Assembly: GCA_003151655.1 (NCBI GenBank)
Contig: PLYB01000106.1
Coordinates: 11,971 to 26,773, forward strand
Source: Gallionellaceae bacterium
GTDB lineage: Bacteria > Pseudomonadota > Gammaproteobacteria > Burkholderiales > Gallionellaceae
DNA: 14,803 nt
Direction: 5' to 3'
A model generated the notes under the pieces. The model searched no databases. It saw nothing but the letters and a program-made list of their open reading frames with translations, and was not told the origin of the DNA. Of the stretch, positions 7,294 to 14,646 are shown piece after piece; positions within the stretch are counted from its first letter, which is position 1; each line of letters begins with the position of its first letter. Made by a program: the position numbers and the translations under genes.

Positions 7294-10200
7294 ACAAAAT
7301 TTTCCGAATGATTTGGAATGAAGTTAACCGTACTTGGGTTGCTGTCTCTGAAATAACCAAAGGTCGCGGCAAGCAATCAGGCACTGTCGGTATTGTAGGA
7401 GCCAGCTTGCTGGTGAATTTGCAAAAGTCATTCGCGAGCAAGCTCGCTCCTACCTGTGCCGGGACAAAAGGTTCTTGTACGGGCTTTGAGGTAAAAATAC
7501 TGTTCGCTTCTATTGCTTCCATCGGTCTCGCCCACGCTGCTCCTGCACCAACCCAACTACCCACAGGCGGGAAACTCGTCGCCGGTCAGGCTAATATCAC
7601 CCAAAACGGCTCTACGCTGAACATCAACCAAAGCAGCAATCGCGCCGGTATCAACTGGCAAACATTTAACGTCGGCAGTGCCGCCACGGTGAACTTCAAT
7701 CAGCCGTCGAGCAGCAGCGTCACGCTCAACCGTGTGCTGGATAGCAATCCCAGCCAGATTTACGGTCACCTTAACGCCAACGGCCAAGTATTCTTCACTA
7801 ATCCCAACGGCATGTATTTTGCGCCAAGCGCGAGTGTTGATGTCGGCGGCCTTGTCGCCACCACACACAGCATTTCCGATGCCGATTTTATGGCGGGGAA
7901 TTACGTGTTCAATAGAAACGGCGCAACTGGCAGTATTGTGAATGACGGCAATCTTACCGCTTCGCTCGGCGGTTACATCGCCCTGCTTGCACCGGAAGTC
8001 AGGAACAACGGCGTAATCGTCGCGCAGATGGGCACGGTTGCTCTCGCAGCTGGTGAAAGCTATACCTTGCAGTTCGATGGCAACAATACACTGGCCAATA
8101 TTGCGGTAACCCCGGCGACCATCAAGGCATTAGTCGAAAACAACAAAGCGGTGCAAGCTCCCGGCGGACTCATTATCCTCTCGGCGCAGGCACTAGATCA
8201 CCTACAAGGCGGCGTGGTACACAACAGCGGTGCGCTGGTCGCCACTGGCCTTGTCAACAATGGCGGTGTGATCCGGCTTTCCGCCTCTGACACCATCAAC
8301 CAAACCGGCATCATCAATGCCGATGCCGCACCGAATAGTTCCGGCAACGGCGGCACCATCTCCATTATTTCCAACCTCGCAAACCCGAATAGTTTGACCA
8401 CTATTGACGGCAGCATCAGCGCGCAAGGCGGCACCGCTTCTGTCCCCCCCGCAAGCGGGGGCGACTTAGGGAGGGGAAACGGCGGCACCATCGAAACCTC
8501 CGGTCACAGCCTGAAAATCGGCAACGATGCCACTATCACCACCGCCGCAACAATGGGGCTGACCGGCTCTTGGCTGCTTGATCCGGTGGACTTCAACATA
8601 GCTGCTACAGGCGGGGATATTACAGGTAGCGCATTGGGAACCTTGCTGGGCAGCAACAGTGTCACCATACAAACAGCCACCGGCACCAATTCATCAACGA
8701 ATGTGTACGCTAACGTTTCGACGGGTACGTCCGGCAACATCAATGTGAATGATCCGGTAAGTTGGAGCGCTAACACCAGCCTGACCCTGAATGCCTATGG
8801 CAGTATCAACATCAACAAAACCATCACCGCGAGTGGCACGACTGGTGCATTGGCCCTGTACTACGGACAGGGGGCGGTAAACGCAAGCAACACCGCCACT
8901 TATAACGTAAATACCCCCGTCAACCTGATGGCAGGGAATAACTTCAGCACCAAGTTGGGTTCAGACGGTTCCGTGGTCAACTACAAAGTCATCACCAGCC
9001 TTGGTGTCGCGGGAGACGCGACAAGTGCACCGGCCACGATGACTTTGCAAGGGATGGCGGCGACGGCCAGCCTTGGCGGAAATTATGTACTCGGCGCAAA
9101 CATTGTCGATTCGTCACCCAGCATGAGTACATGGAACGGGAACGCTGGCTTCACGCCGATCGGAACAGCCGCAGCCAACTTTACAGGCGTTTTCGACGGT
9201 CTGGGCCACACCGTCAGCGGTCTTACGATCAACCGACCGTCGACAAATAATGTCGGGTTGTTTGGATATGCTGCCCAAACTAGCTCGATCATTCGCAACG
9301 TGGGGATAGTTGGCGGCAGCGTGACCGGGAGCGGCAACGTCGGCGGGCTGGCGGGTACGGGCGAAGGCAGTATCAGCAACAGCTACGCCACGGGCAGCGT
9401 GAGCGGGAACGGGGGCAACATAGGCGGACTGGTTGGAATCGGTGACGGCACGATCAACAATTGCTACGCCACGGGCAGCGTGAACGATAGCGGGGGCGGG
9501 AGCAACATCGGCGGTCTGGTTGGAATGTTTGCATATAATTTCGCCAGCACGATCAACGATAGCTACGCCACGGGTCACGTGAGCGGGGGCAGCAACGTCG
9601 GCGGTCTGGTTGGAACAAACACCCAAGGCACGATCACCAACAGCTTCTGGGACAAGACGACTTCAGGCCAGACCACCTCTGCGGGCGGCACGGGCATGAC
9701 CACCGCGCAAATGCAGACTCAAGCCAATTTTACCTCGGCTACATCCGCCAACGGCAATGCCAATCCCGGCTGGGACTTTACCAAGCCAGTTTGGAAGATT
9801 GTTTCTTCGGTAAACCAAGGCTATCCCTGCCTAGCCTGGTCTGCCGCTTGCGTGGCTCCTCCCACACAAATCTATCTCGACCTGCTAGCCGGTAGCAGCA
9901 TCTACGGCAGTACGCCGAGCTTTACCTACGGCTACTACACCACTGCCACCTACGGCTCCGGCACACAGATAACCGATGCCTCGCCAACCGGAACGATAGT
10001 CTGGAGCGGCGCACCAACTTCAACCTCTAACGTCAACACCTACAGCGTGTCGTACGGTAGCGGCATCACGCTGGGCAACAGCGGCTATACGCTGGCTGCC
10101 GGAACTGCGGTAAATTGGTCGATCACGGCGTTACCCGTGACTTTAACCGGCACCACGACCTACAATGGTTCGACTTCAATCGCGGGGTCACTGTTGTCAG

Positions 10201-11090
10201 TGAGCAACACGGTCAACGGCAACACGGTGACGGTGAGTGGCACAGGAACGCTAGCCAGCGCAAACGCCGGGAGTAGAAGCCTTTCCAACCTGACAAGCCT
10301 GACTCTTAGCAGTAGCAACTATACCGTTACCGGCGGCTCGGGAACGGTCACAGTGGGCAAAGCACCTTTGATTGTTACGGCTAACGATGCGAACAAGATC
10401 AGCAATGGCGTTTCTTATAGCGGTGGCAACGGCGTGATTTACACAGGCTTTGTCAATAATGAAACGCAAACAGTACTTAGTGGTTCGCTGAATTACAGCG
10501 GTAGCAGTCAGGGTGCAACGAATGCAGGTAGTTATGCGATTGCCCCCCAGGGGCTAAGTAACGGTAATTATCAGATTGCTTTTGTAAACGGCACCTTGAC
10601 AATTAATCCTGCGGCACCACCAGTAGTAGGACCGCCACCACCTGCGCTTCCGCCAGTCGCACCGCCTCTCCCACCAGCATCTGAACCAACACCTGCTCCG
10701 GCAGCACCAGCAGCAGGTGCCGCTGGTAGCAGCGGGACAACGAGAACTGCTGCTGTTGACGACAACGGAATATCGGTATCGCTGGTACGTCAAGCCTCAA
10801 TACAACAAACCGGTTTCATCACTGTTTCGGTACCAAAGGAAATGGCAACGGCTGGCAGCGGCTTCAGCTTCCCGCTACCCGCCCAAGTGACCGATGCGGA
10901 AACTGGCAACAACGCAGTTAACAGCGTGACGACTGTTAGCGGCCAACCTCTGCCAAGTTGGTTGAAGTTTAATCCGGAAACCAAAACTTTTGTCGCGTCC
11001 GCAGTACCGGATGGAGCCTTTCCGATGCAGGTGGCGGTTACCGTCGGCGGCAAACGTTCGACCATTGTGATTTCGGAGCGCACGCAATAA
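7290..11090 (+). CDS. TpsA exoprotein: filamentous-haemagglutinin-like adhesin with GLUG and MBG/YDG-like domains
   Basis: A 1266-residue secreted protein, the likely cargo of the upstream TpsB. Residues 1-28 form an extended signal peptide region (MNKIFRMIWNEVNRTWVAVS then EITKGRGK). The hydrophobic core and AHA cleavage site lie at about 70-83. Between them is an insert encoded by a REP-type repeat. The TPS secretion domain spans about 88-340, with NPSQIYG and FFTNPNGMYFAPSASVDVGG. A second repeat-derived insert (VPPASGGDLGRG) is at 385-396. Three to four GLUG repeats (GGLVG...SYATGSV) fill about 676-785. MBG/YDG-like beta domains span about 860-1107, a Pro/Ala linker 1108-1147, and a C-terminal Ig-like domain about 1155-1266 (PLPSWLKFNPETKTF). 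It has none of the long haemagglutinin repeats of FhaB and no toxin-type C-terminus, so adhesion or biofilm binding is the best guess. The start is translationally coupled at ATGA. Confidence 0.93.
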   Translation: MNKIFRMIWNEVNRTWVAVSEITKGRGKQSGTVGIVGASLLVNLQKSFASKLAPTCAGTKGSCTGFEVKILFASIASIGLAHAAPAPTQLPTGGKLVAGQANITQNGSTLNINQSSNRAGINWQTFNVGSAATVNFNQPSSSSVTLNRVLDSNPSQIYGHLNANGQVFFTNPNGMYFAPSASVDVGGLVATTHSISDADFMAGNYVFNRNGATGSIVNDGNLTASLGGYIALLAPEVRNNGVIVAQMGTVALAAGESYTLQFDGNNTLANIAVTPATIKALVENNKAVQAPGGLIILSAQALDHLQGGVVHNSGALVATGLVNNGGVIRLSASDTINQTGIINADAAPNSSGNGGTISIISNLANPNSLTTIDGSISAQGGTASVPPASGGDLGRGNGGTIETSGHSLKIGNDATITTAATMGLTGSWLLDPVDFNIAATGGDITGSALGTLLGSNSVTIQTATGTNSSTNVYANVSTGTSGNINVNDPVSWSANTSLTLNAYGSININKTITASGTTGALALYYGQGAVNASNTATYNVNTPVNLMAGNNFSTKLGSDGSVVNYKVITSLGVAGDATSAPATMTLQGMAATASLGGNYVLGANIVDSSPSMSTWNGNAGFTPIGTAAANFTGVFDGLGHTVSGLTINRPSTNNVGLFGYAAQTSSIIRNVGIVGGSVTGSGNVGGLAGTGEGSISNSYATGSVSGNGGNIGGLVGIGDGTINNCYATGSVNDSGGGSNIGGLVGMFAYNFASTINDSYATGHVSGGSNVGGLVGTNTQGTITNSFWDKTTSGQTTSAGGTGMTTAQMQTQANFTSATSANGNANPGWDFTKPVWKIVSSVNQGYPCLAWSAACVAPPTQIYLDLLAGSSIYGSTPSFTYGYYTTATYGSGTQITDASPTGTIVWSGAPTSTSNVNTYSVSYGSGITLGNSGYTLAAGTAVNWSITALPVTLTGTTTYNGSTSIAGSLLSVSNTVNGNTVTVSGTGTLASANAGSRSLSNLTSLTLSSSNYTVTGGSGTVTVGKAPLIVTANDANKISNGVSYSGGNGVIYTGFVNNETQTVLSGSLNYSGSSQGATNAGSYAIAPQGLSNGNYQIAFVNGTLTINPAAPPVVGPPPPALPPVAPPLPPASEPTPAPAAPAAGAAGSSGTTRTAAVDDNGISVSLVRQASIQQTGFITVSVPKEMATAGSGFSFPLPAQVTDAETGNNAVNSVTTVSGQPLPSWLKFNPETKTFVASAVPDGAFPMQVAVTVGGKRSTIVISERTQ
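7395..7453. repeat. REP-type inverted pair inside the TpsA signal-peptide coding region
   Basis: A 59-base element runs from GTAGGAGCCAGCTTGCTGG to GAGCAAGCTCGCTCCTAC. The outer 24-base arms match at 21 positions. Each arm also holds its own small palindrome: CCAGC-TT-GCTGG on the left and CGAGC-AA-GCTCG on the right. Two of the three differences between the arms compensate each other, so each small hairpin is preserved. The terminal GTAG and this sequence are typical of Pseudomonas-type REP elements mobilised by RAYT transposases; no RAYT gene is in the window. It encodes residues 36-55 of TpsA without breaking the frame. Confidence 0.85.
8444..8476. repeat. GC-rich palindromic repeat inside the tpsA reading frame
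   Basis: CCCCCGC (8446-8452) and GCGGGGG (8455-8461) form a perfect 7-base palindrome around AA, followed by CGACTTAGGGAGGGG. The palindrome and purine-rich tail correspond to the intergenic element at 1055-1092. It encodes PPASGGDLGRG between two Gly-rich stretches (AQGGTAS and GNGGTIETSG) that would read naturally without it, so it looks like an in-frame insertion. Confidence 0.7.
9315..9645 (+). repeat. GLUG-type tandem repeat region of tpsA
   Basis: The DNA repeats imperfectly with a unit of roughly 90-100 bases. AGCTACGCCACGGG occurs at 9391 and 9560, with a close relative (TGCTACGCCACGGG) at 9462. Each is followed by a GTGA(G/A)CG stretch and a GGCGG-CTGGTTGGA stretch. In protein this is NSYATGSV...GGLVG, repeated three to four times. 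Such DNA can change copy number by slippage or recombination, which would vary the length of the displayed protein. Confidence 0.75.
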
Positions 11091-11475
11091 ATTACCGTCA
11101 TTCTAAGGTTGCGCAATATTATGCAGATCTTGTTGATTTGTGTGTTTTGCGCTAACAATTTACCTTCGTCACGCGTAATGTGGCGGACTTTGCGATATAT
11201 AACGAGCTGGTTATCCAAAACTGGTTTACGGCGTAACTGAAAGTAGACTTACGCTATCACCTGTTACTCAGATTGTATTTGCGCTGGACATAAGGGGACG
11301 CTACCGAATGGTACTAACTTAAGCCAAATGATGGCGAACTCCCTCACCTTGAAGGGGCTACTATGCCGCCCTCAGCTTTTGGGGATAATGGAAAGAATGT
11401 TAATTTATACCGCATCGGATGTTTTTGCACTTACCATTGGGCTGTGAACTATTTACCCGGTGTTGCACATTAGAT
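11091..11475. other. 385-base gap without a recognised gene
   Basis: This stretch separates tpsA from the oppositely oriented lipoprotein gene. I see no reading frame with a ribosome site, no RNA gene and no strong terminator. A self-complementary TTGCGCAA lies at 11109-11116. The part from about 11285 to 11400 (GGGGACGCTACC, CTTGAAGGGG, CTTTTGGGG) is G-rich in short blocks and may be a decayed mobile-element end, but nothing supports a family name. Confidence 0.5.
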
Positions 11476-11631
11476 TTAGTTCTTGTGCTCATTCGCCTTG
11501 TTTTCGATTGCCTTACCCCCCTGTTGAATATCTTTGCCAGCGCCTTCAATCGTATTGCACCCGGTAAGTGTTGCAGTAGTACTGGCCAAAAATAGTGTCG
11601 AGAGCAACAGTACGAAAATTCTTTTAAGCAT
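11476..11631 (-). CDS. Entericidin-like small lipoprotein
   Basis: A 51-residue lipoprotein. The signal peptide MLKRIFVLLLSTLFLASTTA ends in the lipobox LTGC, with the lipidated Cys at residue 25. The short mature part, NTIEGAGKDIQQGGKAIENK and onward, matches the entericidin A/B pattern (small, hydrophilic, GKD-Q-GG-AI). Entericidins are cell-envelope lipoproteins, described in E. coli as a stationary-phase bacteriolysis pair. Only one protein is encoded here. ATG 11631 is chosen over longer upstream options because AGGAGG lies 6 bases before it. The gene stands alone, divergent from the membrane protein at 11856. Confidence 0.9.
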   Translation of the reverse strand: MLKRIFVLLLSTLFLASTTATLTGCNTIEGAGKDIQQGGKAIENKANEHKN

Positions 11632-11722
11632 GACAAGCCTCCTGATATAAAAAACGAATTTAAGAATTGTGCAGTATGAACGCGCTGACAGTGTGCGTCT
11701 GTGCGATGCTGTACATAACGGC

Positions 11723-11748
11723 AAATCAAACCACAAGTCATTTGATTT
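11723..11748. promoter_or_regulatory. Inverted repeat AAATCAAA-N10-TTTGATTT in a divergent gap
   Basis: Perfect 8-base arms lie at 11723-11730 and 11741-11748, with centres 18 bases apart. It sits between the divergent lipoprotein and membrane-protein genes, about 90 and 110 bases from their starts. It may be an operator for a dimeric regulator; AT-rich inverted repeats also arise by chance. Confidence 0.35.
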
Positions 11749-11855
11749 TGGAGTTGAAAGTGGCTTAGCGCTGTGTACGTTATCGCACGGCCCGAAAGAG
11801 ACTTTCGATATTAGGATGCGCAACTATAGGTTAGATTCAGTCATTCCAATTATCT

Positions 11856-13793
11856 ATGAACGCCAACCAGCCCAGCATTGACCGCATCGTTGCTCTTGTC
11901 GCCCGATTGCGGCCCGTTTCACCGGAAAATATTACAATTGCCGAGCGTAATATCTGGGGTGAAATTGCCAGGCTGGGAAAACATCCGCAAGAAGTCGCCG
12001 TGCTGAAACAAGACTTGCAGACATTGCTTTGCTTGCCCCACCAAACTGCGTTTTACGCGGAGACCTGTATTCGCTCCGCGCTGGGGTTCTGGTTGGAACT
12101 CGTCAAGCGAATAGGTCAGCGTCTGCTGCCTACTCCGCCTGACGACAGCCAGTTGATAGATATCATGCATCAAGTATTCAGCAAGGATTGCGATCACCAA
12201 TGGATAGATGGAGTAAGCGATGAAACCTGGTTGGAGCTTGCCTCAGCGCTCGACCTGTATGGATTCGATCAGGATAACTTAGCGCAGGAAAATGTGATCG
12301 AGGCGGTACGGGCACTTTCCTACCGCATTGCCGGAACGGCACTGGATCGGGAGCTGCTTCTGGCCGAGCCTATGCTGGAATATTTCGACTCGCCATTTTT
12401 GGCGCAAAATGCCGCGCTGATACCGATTCTGGAGCGCGCCAGAATCGGTGAAACGAGTCCAACGGATGGCGATTTCCGCGAGATTGATGTCCTGCTCGAC
12501 CAATGTATCGAGGTGCTTGATCATACCCGCCGCAAGGCAGGCGAGAACGGCATCAGCATCCGCCTCACCTATCTGCTGGCACTGCTCCATCAACTTATCC
12601 GTCGCCAACGCGAGCTGTTGGAATTCATCGTGGCAGAAGATCGCGTCGCACAATCGATAAAGCTAATGAAAGTCCTCTGCGATGCGGTAAAAACCAGACA
12701 CCACATCAAAGGATTCGTGGGTGAAAGTGTGAGCCTGTTATCGCGCAATATTACCGATCACGCCAGCCGCCACGGAGAACACTATATTGCAGAAGATCGT
12801 GCTGCCTGGTGGGGGATGGCGCGCAGCGCAGCGGGCGCAGGCGCAATCATCGGGGTGATGGCCATGCTGAAAATCCAGTTGTCCACGCTGCACCTGCCGC
12901 CGCTGACCGAAGGTCTTGCCTATGGCCTCAACTACAGCATCGGCTTTGTGCTTATCTACCTGCTTGGCTTTACCGTCGCGACCAAGCAGCCCGCCATGAC
13001 TGCCTCGGTCATCGCGGCAACGCTGGTTGATGCACGTCCTCGTGATTTAGAGTCGCTCGGTGACCTCGCACAAAATGTCATACGCAGCCAGCTCGTTGCA
13101 GTACTCGGAAATGTTGGGCTGGCACTTCCCGTCGCCTTCCTGATTGCTTATGCGTGGCCAGCGCTGTTTGGTGGACTTTTGACCACTCCCGAAAAAGCCA
13201 TCAACCTCCTTGAAGGAATGGATCCGTGGAACAGCGGCGCTATTTTCTTTGCCGCCGTGGCAGGTGTCGGGCTGTTTCTTTCCGGTCTGGTATCCGGCTA
13301 TTTTGACAATCAGGCGCGTTACCATCAACTTGCTTCGCGCATAGCAGTCTCACCGGCACTGAAATGGTTGGGAGCGAGAGATGCCAATCAATTCGGCCAC
13401 TATCTGGATGCTCATTATGGTGCGATCCTTGGCAACCTGTTCTTTGGTATGTACTTGGGTTTTTTAAGCGATATGGGAAAACTCACCGGTCTGCCGGTGG
13501 ATATACGACATGTCGCTTTCTCCAGCGCCAATTTGGGCACAGCCTTAGCTACACTTGATATATCAAAATTCGAAGATATATTTTTATGGGCTGTCATCGG
13601 GGTATTGGTTATTGCACTCGTCAATCTAATTGTGAGCTTTAGCCTTGCGCTCTATGTGGCATTGAAATCCAAAAACCTCGGATTGATCAATGTGGCGGAG
13701 CTAGGCGGATTACTGTTACAGCGATTTCTGAAGCATCCGCTGGAGTTCTTCGCGCCGCCGGACAAGCTCTCAAAGTTTCAGCCACCTCATTAA
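11856..13793 (+). CDS. PF10136-type membrane protein, annotated in databases as 'site-specific recombinase' (Gcr-like)
   Basis: A 645-residue inner-membrane protein. The first 315 residues are soluble and mostly helical. Six hydrophobic segments follow at about 319-339, 353-376, 412-441, 460-480, 521-538 and 574-602. The conserved stretch DIRHVAFSSANLGTA (549-563) sits between the last two, and the C-terminus is cytoplasm-like. Order and length fit the PF10136 family of beta- and gammaproteobacteria. I see no serine- or tyrosine-recombinase catalytic motif, so the recombinase name is probably a legacy label and the function is unknown. ATG 11856 has no good ribosome site. The gene stands alone, with a small hairpin just after its stop. 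Confidence 0.85.
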   Translation: MNANQPSIDRIVALVARLRPVSPENITIAERNIWGEIARLGKHPQEVAVLKQDLQTLLCLPHQTAFYAETCIRSALGFWLELVKRIGQRLLPTPPDDSQLIDIMHQVFSKDCDHQWIDGVSDETWLELASALDLYGFDQDNLAQENVIEAVRALSYRIAGTALDRELLLAEPMLEYFDSPFLAQNAALIPILERARIGETSPTDGDFREIDVLLDQCIEVLDHTRRKAGENGISIRLTYLLALLHQLIRRQRELLEFIVAEDRVAQSIKLMKVLCDAVKTRHHIKGFVGESVSLLSRNITDHASRHGEHYIAEDRAAWWGMARSAAGAGAIIGVMAMLKIQLSTLHLPPLTEGLAYGLNYSIGFVLIYLLGFTVATKQPAMTASVIAATLVDARPRDLESLGDLAQNVIRSQLVAVLGNVGLALPVAFLIAYAWPALFGGLLTTPEKAINLLEGMDPWNSGAIFFAAVAGVGLFLSGLVSGYFDNQARYHQLASRIAVSPALKWLGARDANQFGHYLDAHYGAILGNLFFGMYLGFLSDMGKLTGLPVDIRHVAFSSANLGTALATLDISKFEDIFLWAVIGVLVIALVNLIVSFSLALYVALKSKNLGLINVAELGGLLLQRFLKHPLEFFAPPDKLSKFQPPH

Positions 13794-13795
13794 AC

Positions 13796-13811
13796 TTCCG
13801 GTGATCCGGAA
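13796..13811. terminator. Hairpin just after the membrane-protein gene, possible terminator
   Basis: TTCCGG-TGAT-CCGGAA forms a perfect 6-base stem with a 4-base loop, two bases after the stop codon at 13791-13793. The downstream sequence TTGCCTGCTTGGGTTTT is only weakly T-rich, so intrinsic termination may be poor. It could instead stabilise the 3' end of the message. Confidence 0.4.
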
Positions 13812-13930
13812 TTGCCTGCTTGGGTTTTACAATGTGCAACTGAATCGAGACGAAGCAGTCATAGAAAATTTCAAAAAACATTGTTCGTTTCGGGCAACGA
13901 CTAACCTTTTGCACCAGTCAACAATTAGAC

Positions 13931-14131
13931 CTACTCACATGCCGCTTCATCAAAAAAGTTGAGGACGTGGTTTGGAAGCGACTCTTCGGCATATTCGGTT
14001 TCGTACTCATCCCAGCAAGAATCATCATTAAGAGGCTTGGCAGTTAAGTGAATCGGCACAAAGCATCTTGCGATAACTGCATGAAGTAATTCGCTGGCTA
14101 CAGGCTTGTGGTGCAGATGGTGTGCGCTCAT
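13931..14131 (-). CDS. Small unknown acidic protein, second gene of a coupled pair
   Basis: A 66-residue protein that I do not recognise. It starts MSAHHLHHK, a His-rich tip, has a mildly hydrophobic middle (ELLHAVIARCFVPIHL) and ends in an acidic tail (CWDEYETEYAEE...FFDEAACE) with two of its three Cys in that half. The ATG at 14131 has AAGGAG 6 bases upstream, a near-ideal ribosome site. It also overlaps the stop of the preceding gene as ATGA, so the two are probably translated together. The strong initiation signals are the main support that this is a real gene. No domain or export signal is visible. Confidence 0.65.
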   Translation of the reverse strand: MSAHHLHHKPVASELLHAVIARCFVPIHLTAKPLNDDSCWDEYETEYAEESLPNHVLNFFDEAACE

Positions 14132-14403
14132 GTTCGTCTCCTTAAGTTCAATATGTGTGATGTCAAAGTTGACGATTGCATCGTGTGGCGATGGGCATAC
14201 ATCCGCTGCATAAATAAATCTGCATTGACCGTAGCAAGATCAGTTGGAACGGTTGTCAGTTTATCCGGCGACACAAACGGCTGAAGCTGACACATCAGGG
14301 CAATAGCCGGAATTGCCCCCGCGCACATAACCACATCACCGTATTCTGTCCTCATTAAACCGCGTGTTATTTCGAAGCTACTCATGTTCATCACGATATC
14401 CAT
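14128..14403 (-). CDS. Small unknown protein, first gene of a coupled pair
   Basis: A 91-residue protein that I do not recognise. It starts MDIVMNMSSFEITRGLMRTE, has a hydrophobic centre (GDVVMCAGAIPAIALMCQL, about 22-40) that could be a short membrane or buried helix, and ends basic (LNLRRRT). The ATG at 14403 has AGGAGG 6 bases upstream, which fixes the start and argues for a real gene. Its TGA overlaps the next gene's ATG. The purine-rich 3' end of this gene also serves as the ribosome site of its partner. A joint function is likely but unknown. Confidence 0.65.
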   Translation of the reverse strand: MDIVMNMSSFEITRGLMRTEYGDVVMCAGAIPAIALMCQLQPFVSPDKLTTVPTDLATVNADLFMQRMYAHRHTMQSSTLTSHILNLRRRT

Positions 14404-14447
14404 GACACACCTCCTATCAACCTATTTACATGTTGTCACTATGTTGA

Positions 14448-14612
14448 TTACTGTGCGCCAGCCTTATTGCAACCTCGGTGCGGTATAGTACATAGGTGAG
14501 TACTCAGGCACTCAGAAAAAATCTTGATAATTTCCAGCTTCTCATTACTGACCCATTGCTTCACGGCAAGCAATTTAATATCTGAATGTGTAGAGAAGTG
14601 CCAATAGCTCAT
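14448..14612 (-). CDS. Possible 54-residue ORF, doubtful
   Basis: An open frame from ATG 14612 to TAA 14448 encodes MSYWHFSTHSDIKLLAVKQW followed by VSNEKLEIIKIFSE. The last third (STHLCTIPHRGCNK) looks less protein-like. The upstream TTTAGAGA is only a weak ribosome site. It lies in line with the small-gene pair, 44 bases before it, so this region is either a small gene or the leader and promoter of that pair. The 8-base palindrome GAGTACTC (14498-14505) within it could equally be regulatory. Confidence 0.25.
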   Translation of the reverse strand: MSYWHFSTHSDIKLLAVKQWVSNEKLEIIKIFSECLSTHLCTIPHRGCNKAGAQ

Positions 14613-14646
14613 TCTCTAAATTCTGAAACCGTGATCTCGCATCTGG

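Noticed and set aside
7395..7453. Frameshift or pseudogene in tpsA caused by the repeat
   Set aside because: The frame stays open through the element, and the signal peptide core, TPS domain and C-terminus are all in one frame.
9114..9626. A 170-codon minus-strand frame opposite the GLUG region
   Set aside because: The repetitive composition mirrors the plus-strand repeats. It has no ribosome site and lies wholly within tpsA.
9315..9645. Possible CRISPR array
   Set aside because: The repeats are imperfect, about 90-100 bases long, in frame, and encode GLUG motifs; there are no short identical repeats with unique spacers.
11285..11400. Remnant of an insertion-sequence end
   Set aside because: Short G-rich blocks look suggestive, but there is no transposase fragment, matching inverted repeat or target duplication that I can verify.
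11632..11823. Longer N-terminus for the lipoprotein (115 codons)
   Set aside because: The signal peptide and lipobox start at ATG 11631, which has an ideal AGGAGG; the upstream codons look like intergenic sequence.
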